DNA from: Streptomyces avicenniae
GTDB lineage: Bacteria > Actinomycetota > Actinomycetes > Streptomycetales > Streptomycetaceae
Reading direction: 5' to 3'
Length of the DNA stretch: 64,000 nt
Assembly: GCF_000719135.1 (NCBI RefSeq)
Contig: NZ_JOEK01000016.1
Coordinates: 62,001 to 126,000 of the forward strand
In this document: piece by piece, positions 25,075 to 35,719 of the stretch
Layout: every line of letters begins with the position of its first letter
Numbering within the stretch: the first letter of the stretch is position 1
The notes under the pieces: generated by a model
What the model saw: only the letters and a program-made list of their open reading frames with translations
What the model was told of the DNA's origin: nothing
The model's database searches: none
Made by a program: the position numbers and the translations under genes

Positions 25075-26619
25075 ATGCAGCCCACGCTCGCCTCCCTGGC
25101 TCAGCACACCGCGCTGAAGCTCGCCGTGCTCTCCGGGGAGGGCAGGCTGGAGACGCCGGTGCGCTGGGCGCACGCGAGCGAGCTGGCCGATCCCGTGCCC
25201 TGGCTCGACGGCGGTGAGCTGCTCCTGACGACCGGGCTCAAGCTCGCCGTGGACGACCCCGACGCGATGCGGGCGTACGTCGCCCGGCTGGCGGGCGCGG
25301 GCGTCGTCGGCCTCGGCTTCGCCGTCGGCGTCAACCACCCCGAGGTGCCGCCCGCGCTGCTGGACGCGGCCCGCGCCGTGGGCCTGCCGCTGCTCGAAGT
25401 GCCGCGTCCCACGCCGTTCATCGCCATCGGCAAGGCGGTCTCCGCCGCCCTCGCCGCCGAGCAGTACCGCTCCGTCTCGGCCGGATTCGCCGCCCAGCGC
25501 GAGCTGACGAAGGCCGCCCTGTCCGACGGCGGGCCGCAGGCGCTGCTCGACCGGCTCGCCGTCGAGGTCGGCGGCTGGTGCGCCCTGTTCGACCTGGCGG
25601 GGCGGGTCACGGAGGTCGCGCCCGCCTGGGCGGGCCGCCGCGCCGCCGCGCTGGCCGACGAGGTGCGGCGCCTCGGCGAGCGGCCGTCACCGGCCAGCGC
25701 CGTGTGCGCGGGCGCCCCGGAGGACGACCGGGTGGAGCTCCAGTCCCTGGGCGCCGGACGCACCCCCCGCGCCGTCCTCGCCATCGGCACCGGCACGCCC
25801 CCCGGCACGGCCGAGCGGTACGCCGTGCAGTCCGCCGCCGCCGTGCTCACCCTGCTCACCGAGCGTTCCCGCGCCCACCAGGAGGCGGAGACACGCCTCG
25901 GCGGCGCGGTGCTGCGCATGCTGCTGAGCGGCGAGGCGGACCACGCCCGCGCCGTCGCGGGCCAGTTGTACGGCGGGCTGCTCGACGCGCCGCTGCGCGT
26001 CCTGGTCGCCGAGGTGCCGGGCACGGAGGAGGCCCGCGAGGCGCTGGGCCGCGCCGTCGTCACGGCCGCGGCCCGTGCCGGGGAGCCGGTGCTCGCGGCG
26101 GCGGACGGCGACGGCCTGGTCTGGCTGCTGCCCGACGGCGGCAGCACCGCAGCGGCCTGCGCCGCGTACGCAACGACCGGTGACGCGCCCGACGGGCTCG
26201 TCATGGGCCTGTCGGGTCCTACGGGCCCCGCCGCCGTGGACACCGCCTACCGGCAGGCGCGCGAGGCGCTGGTCGTGGCGAGGCGGCGCGGCCGGGTCCT
26301 CGTCGAACACACCGACGTCGCGGCCGGGTCGATCCTGCCGCTGCTCGCGGACGACGCGGTGCGCGCGTTCGCCGACGGCATGCTGGGCGCGCTGCGGCGG
26401 CACGACGAGCGGGGGAGGGGCGACCTCGTCGCGTCCCTGCGGGCCTGGCTCGCACGGCACGGCCAGTGGGACGCCGCCGCGGCCGACCTCGGCGTGCACC
26501 GCCACACGCTGCGGTACCGCATGCGCAGGGTCGAGGAGATCCTGGACCGCTCGCTGGACGACCCGGACGTCCGCATGGAGCTGTGGCTCGCCCTGAAGGC
26601 GAGCGGTCCGAGCGCCTGA
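25075..26619 (+). CDS. PucR family transcriptional regulator
   Basis: 514-residue regulator. The N-terminal PucR domain (about 1-125) begins PTLASLAQHTALKLAVLSGE and contains GGELLLTTGLKL. A middle GGDEF-like/CdaR region precedes a C-terminal helix-turn-helix of the PucR type near 460-500 (DAAAADLGVHRHTLRYRMRR). PucR-type regulators control purine, GABA and polyamine catabolism genes in actinobacteria, so gabT and the aldehyde dehydrogenase genes here are natural targets; this is inferred from position. A palindromic terminator follows. Confidence 0.88.
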   Translation: MQPTLASLAQHTALKLAVLSGEGRLETPVRWAHASELADPVPWLDGGELLLTTGLKLAVDDPDAMRAYVARLAGAGVVGLGFAVGVNHPEVPPALLDAARAVGLPLLEVPRPTPFIAIGKAVSAALAAEQYRSVSAGFAAQRELTKAALSDGGPQALLDRLAVEVGGWCALFDLAGRVTEVAPAWAGRRAAALADEVRRLGERPSPASAVCAGAPEDDRVELQSLGAGRTPRAVLAIGTGTPPGTAERYAVQSAAAVLTLLTERSRAHQEAETRLGGAVLRMLLSGEADHARAVAGQLYGGLLDAPLRVLVAEVPGTEEAREALGRAVVTAAARAGEPVLAAADGDGLVWLLPDGGSTAAACAAYATTGDAPDGLVMGLSGPTGPAAVDTAYRQAREALVVARRRGRVLVEHTDVAAGSILPLLADDAVRAFADGMLGALRRHDERGRGDLVASLRAWLARHGQWDAAAADLGVHRHTLRYRMRRVEEILDRSLDDPDVRMELWLALKASGPSA

Positions 26620-26624
26620 GACGC

Positions 26625-26663
26625 CCCGCCGCCCTCCCCGCGTGCGAAGGGGAGGGCGGCGGG
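26625..26663. terminator. Strong bidirectional terminator
   Basis: A perfect 15-bp stem (cccgccgccctcccc/ggggagggcggcggg, 9-nt loop) lies between the convergent PucR and carboxypeptidase genes. Confidence 0.8.
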
Positions 26664-26670
26664 CCCGCCG

Positions 26671-27966
26671 TCAGCAGTACGTGTCCTCCTGGCCGGTGAT
26701 CCGGTACACGCAGTCGGCGTACTCCAGCAGGAGCAGCACCGCCGCATCGTTCCTGGCCGTCTCCCGCGCGATCACGTTGCCCGGCGGGTAGAAGCCGCCG
26801 CCGCTGGCACCGCGCGGGTACATCTCGAAGGTGTACGAGAAGATCCCCTGGTCGCCCCAGAGCCAGTCGTTGATCGACCCGTCCGTGATGTACAGGTCGC
26901 TGGACTGCTGCGGCGTGTAGCCGTTGGAGCCGGCCATCTCCTCGCCCAGCGCCTCGAAGGCCGCCGCGTCGTCCGCCGTCAGGCCGGGTCCTGTGCGGTT
27001 GTACGTGTACCCGTAGGGCCACAGCACGAGTTCGCCGTACGTGTGGAAGTCGATGTGCGCGGTGATCTGCTGCACGCCGCCGACCCGCCTGCCGCGCACG
27101 AAGTCCGCGACGACCCGGGTCTCCGTGCCGGACTCGGCTGACGGGCCGCGGTAGGTCTCCGAGCCGGGCGAGGAGGACGAGCCGCCGCAGCAGCCCCAGC
27201 GGTAGTTCCAGTTGCGGTTCAGGTCGGTGCCGATGAGGGAACTGCCGGGCGTGGGCTGCCGGTTCTTGCGCCAGCTGCGGAACGAGCCGGACTCCTGGTC
27301 GTACACCTTCCCGTCCGGGTTCGCCGAGGGGATGATCCACACCTCGCGCGAGTTCAGCAGCTGGGTGATGCGGGCGTTGCTGCCGTAGCCGGAGGTCAGC
27401 ACGTTCAGGGTGCGCAGCGCCATCTCGACGGTCAGGTGTTCGCGCGCGTGCTGGTTGTGCGTGAACAGGACCTCGGGCTCGGCCTCGTCCGTGGCGGCGT
27501 TCGCGCTGACCTTGACGGCGACGATGTCGCGGCCCTGGTAGGAGCGGCCGATCACGCGCGTCGTGACGAGGCTCGGGTACTGGGCCCGCACCGCGTTGAT
27601 CTCCGCGAGGGTGGCGGCGTAGGTGTGGTAGTCGGAGGGGGCGGTGGGCCGCACGTCGGCGGCCGAGGTGCCGGGCAGGGCGCTCAGCTCGTAGCCGAGG
27701 GAGCGCAGCCGCCTGACGTCGGCGTCGCCCGCCGTGATGACGACGGAGTCGGGGCGCACCTCGTCGATGGCGGTGCCCGTCCGTGTCAGCGCGGTGCGCT
27801 CGGTGGCGCTGTCGAGGCCGGTGACCTCCCACTGCTGGACGGTGGGCGGTCCCGACGGCGAGGCGGTGGCCTGTGTGCCGAGTCCGGCGGCGAGCGCCAG
27901 GGCCACGAGTGCGGCTGCTGCGGTGCGCGCTCTGCGCGCGGAGGTGGTGCGGCTGAACGGTCGCAA
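26671..27966 (-). CDS. Secreted M14 zinc carboxypeptidase
   Basis: Exported metallocarboxypeptidase of 431 residues from the chosen start. Zinc ligands are His173 and Glu176 (NQHAREHL) and His308 (DFHTYGELV). The substrate-carboxylate Arg lies in TDLNRNWNY, and the catalytic Glu is 381 in YTFEMYP. This is the carboxypeptidase T/A pattern of Streptomyces enzymes. I chose the TTG at 27966 because GGGAG lies eight bases upstream and it gives a clean signal peptide (MRPFSRTT-, hydrophobic core, cleavage near TQATA); an in-frame ATG at 28053 would add 29 hydrophilic residues before the signal and is unlikely. Confidence 0.88.
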   Translation of the reverse strand: MRPFSRTTSARRARTAAAALVALALAAGLGTQATASPSGPPTVQQWEVTGLDSATERTALTRTGTAIDEVRPDSVVITAGDADVRRLRSLGYELSALPGTSAADVRPTAPSDYHTYAATLAEINAVRAQYPSLVTTRVIGRSYQGRDIVAVKVSANAATDEAEPEVLFTHNQHAREHLTVEMALRTLNVLTSGYGSNARITQLLNSREVWIIPSANPDGKVYDQESGSFRSWRKNRQPTPGSSLIGTDLNRNWNYRWGCCGGSSSSPGSETYRGPSAESGTETRVVADFVRGRRVGGVQQITAHIDFHTYGELVLWPYGYTYNRTGPGLTADDAAAFEALGEEMAGSNGYTPQQSSDLYITDGSINDWLWGDQGIFSYTFEMYPRGASGGGFYPPGNVIARETARNDAAVLLLLEYADCVYRITGQEDTYC

Positions 27967-28053
27967 GGCTTCTCCCGGAGGTTGTCCGATGCGCCGGTGG
28001 GGGCGCCCCTCGTCGGGCGCCCGGGACGGTGCGCCAGGCTCGCGCAGAGCCAT

Positions 28054-28202
28054 GCTCCGGGTCGTGACATGTTCTGGTCAATAGCGCCTCGGTGGAGCCC
28101 CCGCGCGCCGCACCACGCCACGCCGGACAAAGGGCCCCCCGCGTACCAGCGCCTACGGTGGGAACCCAGGACAGCAGACCCCATCGGAAGGCGGGCTCCG
28201 CG
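28054..28202. promoter_or_regulatory. Divergent promoter region
   Basis: This region lies between the carboxypeptidase (minus) and aldehyde dehydrogenase (plus) genes. A TTGACC -35-like hexamer reads on the minus strand at 28081-28076, without a matching -10 that I would trust. Confidence 0.25.
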
Positions 28203-29657
28203 ATGACCACCACCACTTCCCCGCGGCCGTTCTGGCTCGCCGGGCGGCAGGCGACCGGCGAGGACACCCTGGAGGTCACCTCCCCCTGGGACGGCCGCGC
28301 CGTCGGCACGGCGAGCGTGCCCACCGCGGCGCAGACGGAGGAGGCCGTCGCCGCGGCGGCCTCGGCCGCCGCCGAGTTCGCCGCCACCCCCGCGTACGTA
28401 CGGGCCGCCGCGCTCGACCACGTCGGCGGCCAACTCGCCGCGCGCGCCGAGGAGATCGCCCAGCTGATCAGCGCGGAGAACGGCAAGCCCGTCAAGTGGG
28501 CCAGGATCGAGGTGGCCCGCTGCCGCTCGGTCTTCCGCTGGGCCGCCGACGAGGCGCGCCGCTTCAACGGCGGCACCGCCCAGCGCCTCGACGCCGACGC
28601 GGGCGGCACCGGCAGGCTCGCGCTCACCCGGCGCGTCCCCTACGGCCCGGTCCTCGGCATCGCGCCGTTCAACTTCCCCCTCAACCTCTGCGCCCACAAG
28701 GTCGCCCCCGCCCTCGCGGCCGGTGCCCCCATCATCCTGAAGCCCGCCCCCGCCACCCCCCTGACGGCGCTGCTGCTCGGCGAGATCCTGGCCGGGACCG
28801 ACCTGCCCTCCGGCGCCTGGAGCGTCCTGCCGGTGCCCAACGACGCGATGCCCGCGCTCGTCCAGGACGCACGGCTGCCCGTCATCTCGTTCACCGGCTC
28901 CGTGCCCGTCGGCTGGGCCATCCGCGACTCCGTGCCCCGCAAGCGCGTCACGCTCGAACTCGGCGGCAACGGCGCGGCCGTCGTCCTCGCCGACTACGCC
29001 TCCGACGCCGACCTCGACCAGGCCGCCGCCCGCATCGCGACGTTCTCCAACTACCAGGGCGGCCAGTCCTGCATCTCGGTCCAGCGGGTCATCGCCGACG
29101 CCGCCGTCCACGACCGGCTGCTGCCGCGCGTCGTCGCCGCCGTCGAGGCCCTCGTCACCGGCGACCCCGCCGACGACGCCACCGACGTCGGCCCGCTGAT
29201 CAGCGAGGACGCCGCCCGCCGCGTCGAGAGCTGGGTGGAGGAGGCCACCGCCGCGGGCGCCACCCTCCTCACCGGAGGCGTCAGGAAGGGCGCCTCCTTC
29301 GCGCCGACCGTCCTGGCCGACGTCCCCGCCGACGCCAAGGTCGCCCGCGAGGAGATCTTCGGCCCGGTCCTCACCGTCACCAGGGTGGACGGCGAGGAGG
29401 CCGCCTTCGCCGCCGCCAACGACTCCACGTTCGGCCTCCAGGCGGGCGTGTTCACGCACGACGTCCAGGCCGCATTCCGCGCCCACCGCGCGCTGGAGGT
29501 CGGCGGCGTCGTCATCGGCGACGTGCCGTCCTACCGCGCCGACCAGATGCCCTACGGCGGCGTGAAGGCGTCGGGCGTCGGCCGCGAGGGCGTGCAGTTC
29601 GCGATGGAGGACTACACGTACGAGCGCGTCATGGTGCTCACCGGCATCGACCTGTGA
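28203..29657 (+). CDS. NAD(P)-dependent aldehyde dehydrogenase
   Basis: 484-residue enzyme. The nucleophile is Cys290 in GGQSCISVQR and the general base lies in ELGGNGAAVV. The GQSCISVQR context is shared by glyceraldehyde-3-phosphate/lactaldehyde-type and some succinate-semialdehyde-type dehydrogenases, so the substrate is open. It could oxidise succinate semialdehyde from GabT, but the SSADH hallmark around the Cys (GQVCVC) is absent. The ATG lies after GGAAGG. A long, GC-rich terminator follows. Confidence 0.8.
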   Translation: MTTTTSPRPFWLAGRQATGEDTLEVTSPWDGRAVGTASVPTAAQTEEAVAAAASAAAEFAATPAYVRAAALDHVGGQLAARAEEIAQLISAENGKPVKWARIEVARCRSVFRWAADEARRFNGGTAQRLDADAGGTGRLALTRRVPYGPVLGIAPFNFPLNLCAHKVAPALAAGAPIILKPAPATPLTALLLGEILAGTDLPSGAWSVLPVPNDAMPALVQDARLPVISFTGSVPVGWAIRDSVPRKRVTLELGGNGAAVVLADYASDADLDQAAARIATFSNYQGGQSCISVQRVIADAAVHDRLLPRVVAAVEALVTGDPADDATDVGPLISEDAARRVESWVEEATAAGATLLTGGVRKGASFAPTVLADVPADAKVAREEIFGPVLTVTRVDGEEAAFAAANDSTFGLQAGVFTHDVQAAFRAHRALEVGGVVIGDVPSYRADQMPYGGVKASGVGREGVQFAMEDYTYERVMVLTGIDL

Positions 29658-29663
29658 CCCGGC

Positions 29664-29718
29664 GCGTACCGGCCGGGCGCGCGTCCCGCGAGGATTTCCC
29701 GCGCCCCGGCCGGTACGC
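29664..29718 (+). terminator. Long terminator hairpin
   Basis: The arms gcgtaccggccgggcgcg and cgcgccccggccggtacgc pair over about 18 bp with one bulged base. It lies seven bases after the aldehyde dehydrogenase stop. Confidence 0.75.
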
Positions 29719-29752
29719 AGCGCCGCCGTCCGGGTACATACCGCAGCGGAGC

Positions 29753-29788
29753 CCGTTCGCGCCGTGAGCGCGACCCCGCCGCGAACGG
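29753..29788. repeat. Inverted repeat upstream of the acyl-CoA dehydrogenase gene
   Basis: The 9-bp perfect arms ccgttcgcg and cgcgaacgg are 18 bp apart in the 182-bp gap before the acyl-CoA dehydrogenase gene. This could be an operator or a transcript hairpin; nothing decides between them. Confidence 0.35.
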
Positions 29789-29839
29789 CCCGCCTCGGGA
29801 CCACCGGGACGGCCTGACGCCAGGACGAGGTGAGCGAAG

Positions 29840-31744
29840 ATGTCGGTCTCCGCACGGGGCGCCCGCCGCATCGCCCAAGGTGCCCGCCGCGACGGACGCG
29901 CCGCCGGTTTCGCCCACCACCTCTTCCTCGGCCGCCTCCGCATGGACCTCATCCATCCGGGCCCCACGCCCGACCCGGCGACCGCCCGCGAGGCCGACGC
30001 CTTCCTCGCCCGCCTCGCCGACTTCTGCCGCACCTCCCTCGACGGCCCCGCCATCGAACGGGACGCCCACGTCCCCGACGAGACCCTCCGCGGCCTCGCC
30101 GCCCTCGGCGCGTTCGGCATGCGCATCGACCCGGCCTACGGCGGCCTCGGCCTCGGCCACGTCCCCTACCACCGGGCGCTCGCCCTCGTCGCGTCCGCGA
30201 GCCCGGCCGTCGCCGCCCTCCTCGCCGCGCACCAGTCCACCGGCGTGACCGTGCCGCTCGCCCTGCACGGCACCGACGAGCAGCGTCGCGCCTTCCTGCC
30301 GCGCTGCGCGCGCGGCGCGATCTCCGCGTTCCTCCTCGCGGAACCCGACGCGGGCTCCGACCCCTCCCGCCTCGCCGCCACCGCCACGCCCGACGGCGAC
30401 GGCTACCTGCTCGACGGCGTCAAGCTGTGGACGACGGGCGGCGCCGTCGCCGAGCTCCTCCTCGTCCTCGCGCGCGTGCCGGACGCGGGCGTCACCGCGT
30501 TCGTCGTCGAGGCGGACGCGCCGGGCGTCACCGTCGAGCACCGCAGCGCCTTCATGGGCCTGCGCGGCACCGAGAACGGCCTCGTCCGCCTGCACGCCGT
30601 CCGCGTCCCCGCCGCGCACCGCGTGGGCGCCGAGGGCGAGGGGCCGCGCATCGCCGCCGCCACGCTCGCCGCCGGACGCACGGCCCTGCCCGCCATGTGC
30701 GCGGGCGCGGGCAAGTGGTGCCTGCGGATCGCCCGCGAGTGGTCGGGCGCCCGCGTCCAGTGGGGCGGACCCATCGCCGGGCACGAGGCGGTCGGCGCCC
30801 GGATCGCGTTCATCGCCGCCACCGCGTTCGCCCTCGACGCGGTCGTCGAACTGACCGGCGGCCTCGCCGACGCCCCGGCCCCCGCCCCCGGCCTCGGCGT
30901 CGAGAGCGCCCTCGCCAAGCTGTACGCGGGCGAGATGGCCTGGCGCGTCGCCGACGACCTCGTCCAGATACGCGGCGGACGCGGCTACGAGACCGCAGCC
31001 TCCCTCACCGCGCGCGGCGAACGCGGCGTCCCCGCCGAGCAGTTCCTCCGCGACCTCGGCGTCAGCCGCGTCCACGAGGGCTCGGCCGACATCCTCCACC
31101 TCCTCATCGCCCGCGAGGCCATCGGCGCCCACCTCGACATCACCGGCGACCTCGTCGCCCCCGACGCCAGCCTCACCCGCAAACGCCGCGCCGGGCTCGC
31201 CGCGGGCCGCTTCTACGCCCGCTGGCTCCCCACCCTCGCCGTCGGCCGCGGCCATCTCCCCCTCGCCTACGGCGACTTCCACATCTCCGGCTACCCCGAC
31301 CTGGCCGCCCACCTCCGCTGGGCCGAACGCTCGGCCCGCCGCCTCGCCCGCGCCACGTTCTACGGCGTCTCCCGCTGGCCGGGCCGCCTCGAAGCCCGGC
31401 AGGGCTTCCTCGCCCGCGTCGTGGACATCGGCGCCGAACTCTTCGCCGTCGCCGCCGCCTGCGCCCACGCGGAACGCCTCCGCGCCGCGGGCGACCACGG
31501 CCGGACGGCGTACGAGCTGGCCGACGCCTTCTGCCACCAGGCCAGACTCCGTGCCGAACACGACTTCCGCGCCCTGTGGCACAACGCCGACAAGGCCGAC
31601 GTCACCCTCGCGGCCCGCGTCATGGACGAGCGCTACCTGTGGCTGGAGGACGGCGTCCTCGACCCCTCGACGCCCGGCCCCTGGATAGCCCCCGCCACCC
31701 CCGGCCCGTCCTCCCGCAAGAACGAGCACCGCGCCATCCGCTGA
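29840..31744 (+). CDS. Acyl-CoA dehydrogenase family protein
   Basis: 634-residue FAD enzyme of fatty-acid beta-oxidation, longer than the usual 380 residues because of a C-terminal extension of about 190 residues, as in very-long-chain types. The N-terminal helical domain holds [16 protein letters not shown]; the middle beta domain has [17 protein letters not shown] and the WTTGG loop; the catalytic helix region is near [11 protein letters not shown]. The extension (from about 440) is helical. The first 35 residues are Arg/Ala-rich. The start follows GAGGTG; an ATG 34 codons downstream (MDLIHPG) is an alternative. Confidence 0.85.
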   Translation: MSVSARGARRIAQGARRDGRAAGFAHHLFLGRLRMDLIHPGPTPDPATAREADAFLARLADFCRTSLDGPAIERDAHVPDETLRGLAALGAFGMRIDPAYGGLGLGHVPYHRALALVASASPAVAALLAAHQSTGVTVPLALHGTDEQRRAFLPRCARGAISAFLLAEPDAGSDPSRLAATATPDGDGYLLDGVKLWTTGGAVAELLLVLARVPDAGVTAFVVEADAPGVTVEHRSAFMGLRGTENGLVRLHAVRVPAAHRVGAEGEGPRIAAATLAAGRTALPAMCAGAGKWCLRIAREWSGARVQWGGPIAGHEAVGARIAFIAATAFALDAVVELTGGLADAPAPAPGLGVESALAKLYAGEMAWRVADDLVQIRGGRGYETAASLTARGERGVPAEQFLRDLGVSRVHEGSADILHLLIAREAIGAHLDITGDLVAPDASLTRKRRAGLAAGRFYARWLPTLAVGRGHLPLAYGDFHISGYPDLAAHLRWAERSARRLARATFYGVSRWPGRLEARQGFLARVVDIGAELFAVAAACAHAERLRAAGDHGRTAYELADAFCHQARLRAEHDFRALWHNADKADVTLAARVMDERYLWLEDGVLDPSTPGPWIAPATPGPSSRKNEHRAIR

Positions 31745-31839
31745 CGCACCGCGCGCCCCGCCGCCCCGCCCCGCGTGCGCACGGCCGTTCCCCCCACCCG
31801 CCGGTCCCCGGCGCCCCGCCGAGCGGTGACAATGGGGGG

Positions 31840-33102
31840 ATGACCGAGAGCCCCGTCTGTCTCGCCGACCCCCATCTGCGCCCCTCGGGCGCACCGCCGA
31901 CCGAGGGCCCCCGCGAGGTCGTGATCCTCGGATCGACCGGTTCGATCGGGACACAGGCGGTCGATGTCGTCACGCGCCACCCCGGCCGCTTCACGGTCAC
32001 CGGACTCTCGGCGGCGGGCGGACGCCTCGCCCTCCTCGCCGAGCAGGCGCACCGCCTCCGGGTCCGCACGGTCGCCGTCGCCCGCGCCGAGCTGGCCGCC
32101 CCGCTGCGCGAGGCCCTGCGCGCGCTCCACGGCGACGGCGAGCCGCTGCCCGAGATCCTCGCGGGCCCGGGCGCCGCCGCCGAGCTGGCCGCCCGCCCCT
32201 GCCACACCGTGCTCAACGGCATCACCGGCTCCATCGGCCTCGCCCCCACGCTCGCCGCCCTGGAGGCGGGGCACGTGCTGGCCCTCGCCAACAAGGAATC
32301 GCTCATCGTCGGCGGCCCGCTGGTCACCGCGCTGGCCAAGCCGGGGCAGATCGTGCCCGTGGACTCCGAGCACTCCGCGCTCTTCCAGGCACTGCTCGGC
32401 GGCACGCGCGGCGAGGTGGACAAGCTGGTGGTGACGGCCAGCGGCGGCCCCTTCCGCGGACGCGGGCGCGCCGAGCTGGCGTCCGTCACCCCGGCAGAGG
32501 CCCTCGCGCACCCCACCTGGGCGATGGGCCCGGTGATCACCGTCAACTCGGCGACCCTCGTCAACAAGGGGCTCGAAGTCATCGAGGCCCACCTGCTCTA
32601 CGGCATCCCCTTCGACCGCATCGAGGTCGTCGTCCACCCGCAGTCGTACGTCCACTCGATGGTGCAGTTCACCGACGGCTCCACGCTCGCGCAGGCAGGG
32701 CCGCCCGACATGCGGCTGCCCATCGCCCTCGGCCTCGGCTGGCCCGACCGCGTGCCGGGCGCCGCGCCCCCCGTGGACTGGACGCGCGCCCACACGTGGG
32801 AATTCCTCCCCCTGGACACCGACGCCTTCCCCTCTGTGCCGCTCGCCCGGCATGTCGGTAGCCTCGGCGGTACCGCGCCCGCGGTGTACAACGCGGCCAA
32901 CGAGGAGTGCGTCGATGCCTTCCTCGCCGGTCTGCTGCCGTTCACCGGGATCGTGGACACCGTCGCGGCGGTGGTCGAGGAGAGCGACGGCGTCCCCGCC
33001 GGAACCTCCCTCACCCTCCCGGACGTCCTCGAAGCGGAGACCTGGGCCCGGCGACGGGCCCGTGAGCTGGCCGGCACGGCGAACCAGGAGATGACCGCAT
33101 GA
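31840..33102 (+). CDS. dxr: 1-deoxy-D-xylulose 5-phosphate reductoisomerase
   Basis: MEP-pathway enzyme converting DXP to MEP with NADPH, the target of fosmidomycin. The NADPH loop is [16 protein letters not shown] near residue 31. The divalent-metal site is in [10 protein letters not shown], with ALANKESLI before and SGGPFRG after. The product is 420 residues with a 27-residue N-terminal extension relative to E. coli. Its stop overlaps the start of the M50 protease gene, and ispG follows, so two MEP enzymes flank the protease. Confidence 0.95.
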   Translation: MTESPVCLADPHLRPSGAPPTEGPREVVILGSTGSIGTQAVDVVTRHPGRFTVTGLSAAGGRLALLAEQAHRLRVRTVAVARAELAAPLREALRALHGDGEPLPEILAGPGAAAELAARPCHTVLNGITGSIGLAPTLAALEAGHVLALANKESLIVGGPLVTALAKPGQIVPVDSEHSALFQALLGGTRGEVDKLVVTASGGPFRGRGRAELASVTPAEALAHPTWAMGPVITVNSATLVNKGLEVIEAHLLYGIPFDRIEVVVHPQSYVHSMVQFTDGSTLAQAGPPDMRLPIALGLGWPDRVPGAAPPVDWTRAHTWEFLPLDTDAFPSVPLARHVGSLGGTAPAVYNAANEECVDAFLAGLLPFTGIVDTVAAVVEESDGVPAGTSLTLPDVLEAETWARRRARELAGTANQEMTA

Positions 33103-34403
33103 CGGCGCTGATGTTCATCCTCGGCATACTCATCTTCGTCCTCGGGCTGCTCTTCTCCATCGCCTGGCACGAGTTCGGGCACTTCTCCACCGCCCGTATG
33201 TTCGGCGTCCGCGTGCCGCAGTTCATGGTCGGCTTCGGGCCGACCGTCTGGTCGCGCAAGCGCAAGGAGACCGAGTACGGCGTCAAGGCCATCCCGCTGG
33301 GCGGCTACATCCGGATGATCGGGATGTTCCCGCCGGGCGAGGACGGCGCCGTCCGCAAGCGCTCCACCTCGCCGTTCCGCGGCATGATCGAGGACGCCAG
33401 GGCCGCCGCCTTCGAGGAGCTCCAGCCGGGCGACGAGAAGCGGCTCTTCTACACGCGCAAGCCCTGGCAGCGCGTCATCGTCATGTTCGCGGGCCCGTTC
33501 CAGAACCTGATCCTGGCCGTCGTGATCTTCCTCGGCGTCCTGATGGCCTTCGGCGTGAACGAGCAGACGACCACCGTCGCCAGCGTCTCCGAGTGCGTCG
33601 TGCCGCAGGACGAGGGCGCCCGCGACTGCCGCGCCTCCGACCAGCCCGCGCCCGCCGCCGCCGCGGGGCTGCGCCCCGGCGACCGCATCGTCGCGTTCGA
33701 CGGCGAGCCCGTCACCGAGTGGAGCACGCTCCAGGAGCGCATCCGCGACACCGTCGGCCCCGCCACCCTCACCGTCGAGCGCGGCGACCGCACCCTCGAC
33801 CTGCGCGCCGACCTCATCGAGAACCAGGTCGCGAAGACCGACGGCGACGGCGGCTACGTCGAGGACGAGTACGTCAGCGCCGGATTCCTCGGCTTCTCCC
33901 CGGCCAGCGGCATCGAGCGGCAGAGCTTCACCGAGTCCGCCGGACGCATGGGCGACATCATGGCCAACGGCGTCCAGGCCCTGGTCAACATCCCCTCCGA
34001 GGTCCCGGGACTGTGGGACGCCGCCCTCGGCAACGGCGAGCGGGAGCCCGACTCCCCGATGGGCGTCGTCGGCGCCGCCCGCGTCGGCGGCGAGATCTTC
34101 ACCCTCGACATCCCGGCCAGCCAGCAGATCGCCACGGCGCTCTTCCTGGTCGCGGGCTTCAACCTCTCGCTCTTCCTCTTCAACATGCTCCCGCTCCTCC
34201 CGCTCGACGGCGGCCACATCGCCGGCGCCCTGTGGGAGTCCGCACGCCGCAGGATCGCGCGCGCGCGGAACCGTCCCGACCCCGGCCCGTTCGACGTCGC
34301 GAAGCTCATGCCGGTCGCCTACGTCGTCGCAGGAGTCTTCGTCTGTTTCACTCTTCTGGTCCTCGCGGCCGACATCGTCAGTCCGGTCAGTCTGACCGGC
34401 TGA
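33099..34403 (+). CDS. Site-2 intramembrane zinc protease, RseP/Rip1 type
   Basis: 434-residue M50 membrane protease that cuts transmembrane substrates such as anti-sigma factors. The HEFGH zinc motif is at residues 24-28 in the first transmembrane helix, the third zinc ligand is in PLDGGH (Asp370), and a PDZ domain spans about 165-260 ([18 protein letters not shown]). The 5' overlap with dxr and the gene order dxr-protease-ispG are conserved in actinobacteria. Confidence 0.92.
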   Translation: MTALMFILGILIFVLGLLFSIAWHEFGHFSTARMFGVRVPQFMVGFGPTVWSRKRKETEYGVKAIPLGGYIRMIGMFPPGEDGAVRKRSTSPFRGMIEDARAAAFEELQPGDEKRLFYTRKPWQRVIVMFAGPFQNLILAVVIFLGVLMAFGVNEQTTTVASVSECVVPQDEGARDCRASDQPAPAAAAGLRPGDRIVAFDGEPVTEWSTLQERIRDTVGPATLTVERGDRTLDLRADLIENQVAKTDGDGGYVEDEYVSAGFLGFSPASGIERQSFTESAGRMGDIMANGVQALVNIPSEVPGLWDAALGNGEREPDSPMGVVGAARVGGEIFTLDIPASQQIATALFLVAGFNLSLFLFNMLPLLPLDGGHIAGALWESARRRIARARNRPDPGPFDVAKLMPVAYVVAGVFVCFTLLVLAADIVSPVSLTG

Positions 34404-34462
34404 GGTGCCGTAGGCTCTGAGTGCTGGAAACCGCCCGTCGCACCGTGGGGTTGCACACGTCC

Positions 34463-35617
34463 ATGACAGCCATCTCGCTGGGAATGCCGTCCGTACCGCT
34501 CAAACTGGCCGAGCGCCGTGTGAGCCGCAGAATCCAGGTGGGCACGGTCGCCGTGGGCGGTGACGCACCCGTCTCCGTGCAGTCCATGACGACGACCAGA
34601 ACGTCCGACATCGGCGCCACGCTGCAACAGATCGCCGAGCTGACGGCCTCCGGCTGCCAGATCGTCCGGGTCGCCGTCCCGACGCAGGACGACGCCGACG
34701 CGCTCGCCGTCATCGCGCGGAAGTCGCAGATCCCGGTCATCGCCGACATCCACTTCCAGCCGAAGTACGTCTTCGCCGCCATCGACGCGGGCTGCGCCGC
34801 CGTCCGCGTCAACCCGGGCAACATCAAGCAGTTCGACGACCGGGTCAAGGAGATCGCGAAGGCGGCGTCCGAGACGGCCACGCCCATCCGCATCGGCGTG
34901 AACGCGGGCTCCCTCGACCGGCGCCTGCTGGCCAAGTACGGCCGGGCGACGCCCGAGGCGCTCGTCGAGTCGGCGCTGTGGGAGTGCTCGCTGTTCGAGG
35001 AGCACGGCTTCCGCGACATCAAGATCTCGGTCAAGCACAACGACCCGGTCGTCATGGTGAACGCCTACCGGCAGCTCGCCGCCGCCTGCGACTACCCGCT
35101 GCACCTCGGCGTCACCGAGGCGGGCCCCGCCTTCCAGGGCACCATCAAGTCGGCCGTCGCCTTCGGCGCCCTGCTCAGCGAGGGCATCGGCGACACCATC
35201 CGCGTCTCCCTCTCCGCCCCGCCGGTGGAGGAGGTCAAGGTCGGCACGCAGATCCTCGAATCCCTCGGCCTGCGCGAACGCGGCCTGGAGATCGTCTCCT
35301 GCCCCTCCTGCGGACGCGCCCAGGTGGACGTCTACACCCTCGCCGAGCAGGTCACCGCCGGGCTCGACGGCCTGGACGTCCCGCTGCGCGTCGCCGTCAT
35401 GGGCTGCGTCGTCAACGGGCCTGGCGAGGCCCGCGAGGCCGACCTCGGCGTCGCCTCGGGCAACGGCAAGGGCCAGATCTTCGTCAAGGGCGAGGTCGTC
35501 CGCACCGTCCCCGAGTCGAAGATCGTCGAGACCCTCATCGAGGAGGCGCTCAAGATCGCCGCCACCATGAAGGACGACGGCGTCGCCTCGGGGGAGCCCG
35601 AGGTCTCCGTCAGCTGA
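34463..35617 (+). CDS. ispG: 4-hydroxy-3-methylbut-2-enyl diphosphate synthase (flavodoxin/ferredoxin)
   Basis: MEP-pathway iron-sulphur enzyme making HMBPP from MEcPP. The [4Fe-4S] ligands are Cys280 and Cys283 (SCPSCGRAQ) and Cys315 (GCVVNGPGE), with the open-site Glu322. I chose [10 protein letters not shown] as start, giving 384 residues, because it matches the known actinobacterial N-terminus; a GTG at 34421 would add 14 residues. It follows the site-2 protease gene by 59 bp. Confidence 0.94.
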   Translation: MTAISLGMPSVPLKLAERRVSRRIQVGTVAVGGDAPVSVQSMTTTRTSDIGATLQQIAELTASGCQIVRVAVPTQDDADALAVIARKSQIPVIADIHFQPKYVFAAIDAGCAAVRVNPGNIKQFDDRVKEIAKAASETATPIRIGVNAGSLDRRLLAKYGRATPEALVESALWECSLFEEHGFRDIKISVKHNDPVVMVNAYRQLAAACDYPLHLGVTEAGPAFQGTIKSAVAFGALLSEGIGDTIRVSLSAPPVEEVKVGTQILESLGLRERGLEIVSCPSCGRAQVDVYTLAEQVTAGLDGLDVPLRVAVMGCVVNGPGEAREADLGVASGNGKGQIFVKGEVVRTVPESKIVETLIEEALKIAATMKDDGVASGEPEVSVS

Positions 35618-35719
35618 CGCACCCGGCACGGCACGGCCGCGCGGCCCCGGTACGCTGACCCGCACCCGCACCGCCTCCCGTCCGTGCCCCCGGGCACCCG
35701 ACCGCCAAGGCACCGATCC

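Noticed and set aside
22423..25338. 971-codon minus-strand frame opposite the membrane ATPase
   Set aside because: Antisense shadow. The plus strand encodes a P-loop ATPase with intact motifs, and the minus product is low-complexity.
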